A program made the position numbers and the translations under genes. A DNA stretch of 41,443 nucleotides from Crocinitomicaceae bacterium (lineage in GTDB: Bacteria; Bacteroidota; Bacteroidia; Flavobacteriales_D; Crocinitomicaceae), in contig JAQVCM010000023.1 in NCBI GenBank assembly GCA_028689775.1, positions 1-41,443 of the forward strand, read 5' to 3'. A model generated the notes under the pieces. It saw only the letters and a list, made by a program, of their open reading frames with translations. It did not search any database and was not told the DNA's origin. Position 1 is the first letter of the stretch, and each line of letters starts with the position of its first letter. Of the stretch, positions 40,634 through 41,443 are shown in pieces.

Positions 40634-41323
40634 ATGAAAAAACGCATTATTTTCTTTTTTCTTCTTTTTTGTTTTACGAGTATTGCCCAAAAAGAAAATT
40701 TGCAAATTCGTACAGATACGCTGTATTTTCCATATCAACAAGGTGTGCAAATGATTCAGATACATTATGCTTATATTCTTGAAAACAAAATAAGTTCCAA
40801 AGAGGCATTTTCTAATTATAATTATTTTTACTCTCCAATACCAGATCGATCTGGGCTGATAGATTGTCCAACAGTTCAATATATTTTTAGAGATAGGGTT
40901 GGAGAAATTATTTCTACTTACAACTTTTTTGATAAACAAGAAATCAATAAAAATGAATTACGTTCACCTCATGCAGTAGTTGTTCTTGATGATTCACTTG
41001 CACTAAGTTTTGGAAAACTATTCACTTTCTATTATCTCGATGCAATTCCTGCTAAAAAGAATTATAAAGGAGGTGAAAGTGTAATTGGAAGATACCGAAT
41101 ATATGTTTACCCAACAGTTGAATATTATGGAAAAAAAGGGCTTATTAATAGAGAGGGAGAGATGGTTTTAAAACCTGAATACGATGATATTTTCTTAGGA
41201 GGTAAATCACCTATTGTTGCCAAAGATGGAAAAATCGGGTTTTTAAATCCAGAGGGAAAGCCAATCACTCCTATCAAATTTCAGGATATATTCTATAATT
41301 CTTATGGATATATTAGAAACTAA
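40634..41323 (+). CDS. Short WG-repeat protein, exported
   Basis: A 229-residue protein with a signal peptide (MKKRIIFFFLLFCFTSIAQ). The middle (about 20-165) is a beta-rich region I do not recognise. The last 60 residues hold two WG repeats: YGKKGLINREGEMVLKPEYDDIFLGG and DGKIGFLNPEGKPITPIKFQDIF. It is a short relative of the 33817 protein in repeat type only; the N-terminal parts differ. The leader is long and carries two palindromes. The function is unknown. Confidence 0.8.
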   Translation: MKKRIIFFFLLFCFTSIAQKENLQIRTDTLYFPYQQGVQMIQIHYAYILENKISSKEAFSNYNYFYSPIPDRSGLIDCPTVQYIFRDRVGEIISTYNFFDKQEINKNELRSPHAVVVLDDSLALSFGKLFTFYYLDAIPAKKNYKGGESVIGRYRIYVYPTVEYYGKKGLINREGEMVLKPEYDDIFLGGKSPIVAKDGKIGFLNPEGKPITPIKFQDIFYNSYGYIRN

Positions 41324-41376
41324 AGTTTCGGAGTTATTAAAATGCTAGTAATCAGCAATATAAATTCATAAAAACG

Positions 41377-41407
41377 TTGCACTTTCCATTATAAATCATT
41401 AATTTTG
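41377..41407 (+). promoter_or_regulatory. Promoter for a gene beyond the window edge
   Basis: TTG at 41377-41379, 20 bp, TAATTTTG at 41400-41407, followed 33 bp later by GGGAAAATG, whose ATG is the last three bases of the window. This looks like the promoter and start of the next plus-strand gene. Confidence 0.65.
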
Positions 41408-41443
41408 AATTAGTTAGAAACAAAAAACTGATTCGGGAAAATG

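Overview
The window is chromosomal DNA from a member of the Bacteroidota, most likely order Flavobacteriales; a Fluviicola-like member of the Crocinitomicaceae is my guess, at low confidence. The supporting signs are AT-rich DNA, repeated -7 promoter elements of the form TAnnTTTG, and two secreted proteins with C-terminal type IX secretion sorting domains (one type A, one CHU_C/type B). Others are a fused SpeD-SpeE spermidine synthase, type B ribosomal protein L31, WG-repeat proteins and an intergenic element resembling the Flavo-1 RNA of Flavobacteria. No rRNA, tRNA, insertion sequence, CRISPR array or intact prophage was seen.

Layout. Positions 1-1000 hold a rearranged accessory edge: a DUF6088/AbiEi-type antitoxin gene cut off at about codon 87 and joined to an unrelated open frame that leaves the window, with a perfect 20-bp inverted repeat behind it. 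From 1027 to 4282 come a Dph6-type ATP pyrophosphatase and a RimK module (retropepsin-like protease, ATP-grasp glutamate ligase, succinylglutamate desuccinylase-like hydrolase). A convergent SPOUT methyltransferase follows. From 5065 to 9709 a tight operon runs bioA, SMR exporter, ACP phosphodiesterase, MltF-like transglycosylase and miaA; miaA has no ordinary start codon. Then come an ABC ATPase/permease pair and a TlpA-like thioredoxin lipid-envelope protein (9785-13294).

From 13459 to 18062 the genes lie on the minus strand: a class I aminotransferase, then TsaC, a class I glutamine amidotransferase, a SpmA/SpmB-like membrane protein and a repeat-rich small protein. A stress-like cassette follows (18449-19497): two near-identical 48-residue membrane proteins flank a beta-barrel outer membrane protein. 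The next minus-strand block (19590-23987) is polyamine-related: SpeD-SpeE fusion, agmatinase, aldehyde dehydrogenase and a b561-type cytochrome. Two T9SS-exported proteins diverge from a 49-bp gap at 26078-26126.

From 30049 to 33285 lies a gas/haem-themed cluster: an Rrf2 regulator with three cysteines, group III truncated haemoglobin, tryptophan 2,3-dioxygenase, a hemerythrin-like protein and two uncharacterised membrane proteins. The right end carries rpmE2, a large WG-repeat protein, an AAC(3)-fold acetyltransferase, the Flavo-1-like element, menB, pyruvate dehydrogenase E1-alpha and E2, and a second WG-repeat protein. A well-formed promoter for the next gene ends the window, whose last three bases are ATG.

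Most genes are housekeeping. The parts most worth a second look are the disrupted antitoxin with its palindrome, the start-less miaA, the paralogous small membrane proteins around the barrel gene, the Rrf2/haemoglobin/hemerythrin cluster with two unknown membrane partners, and the structured intergenic elements.
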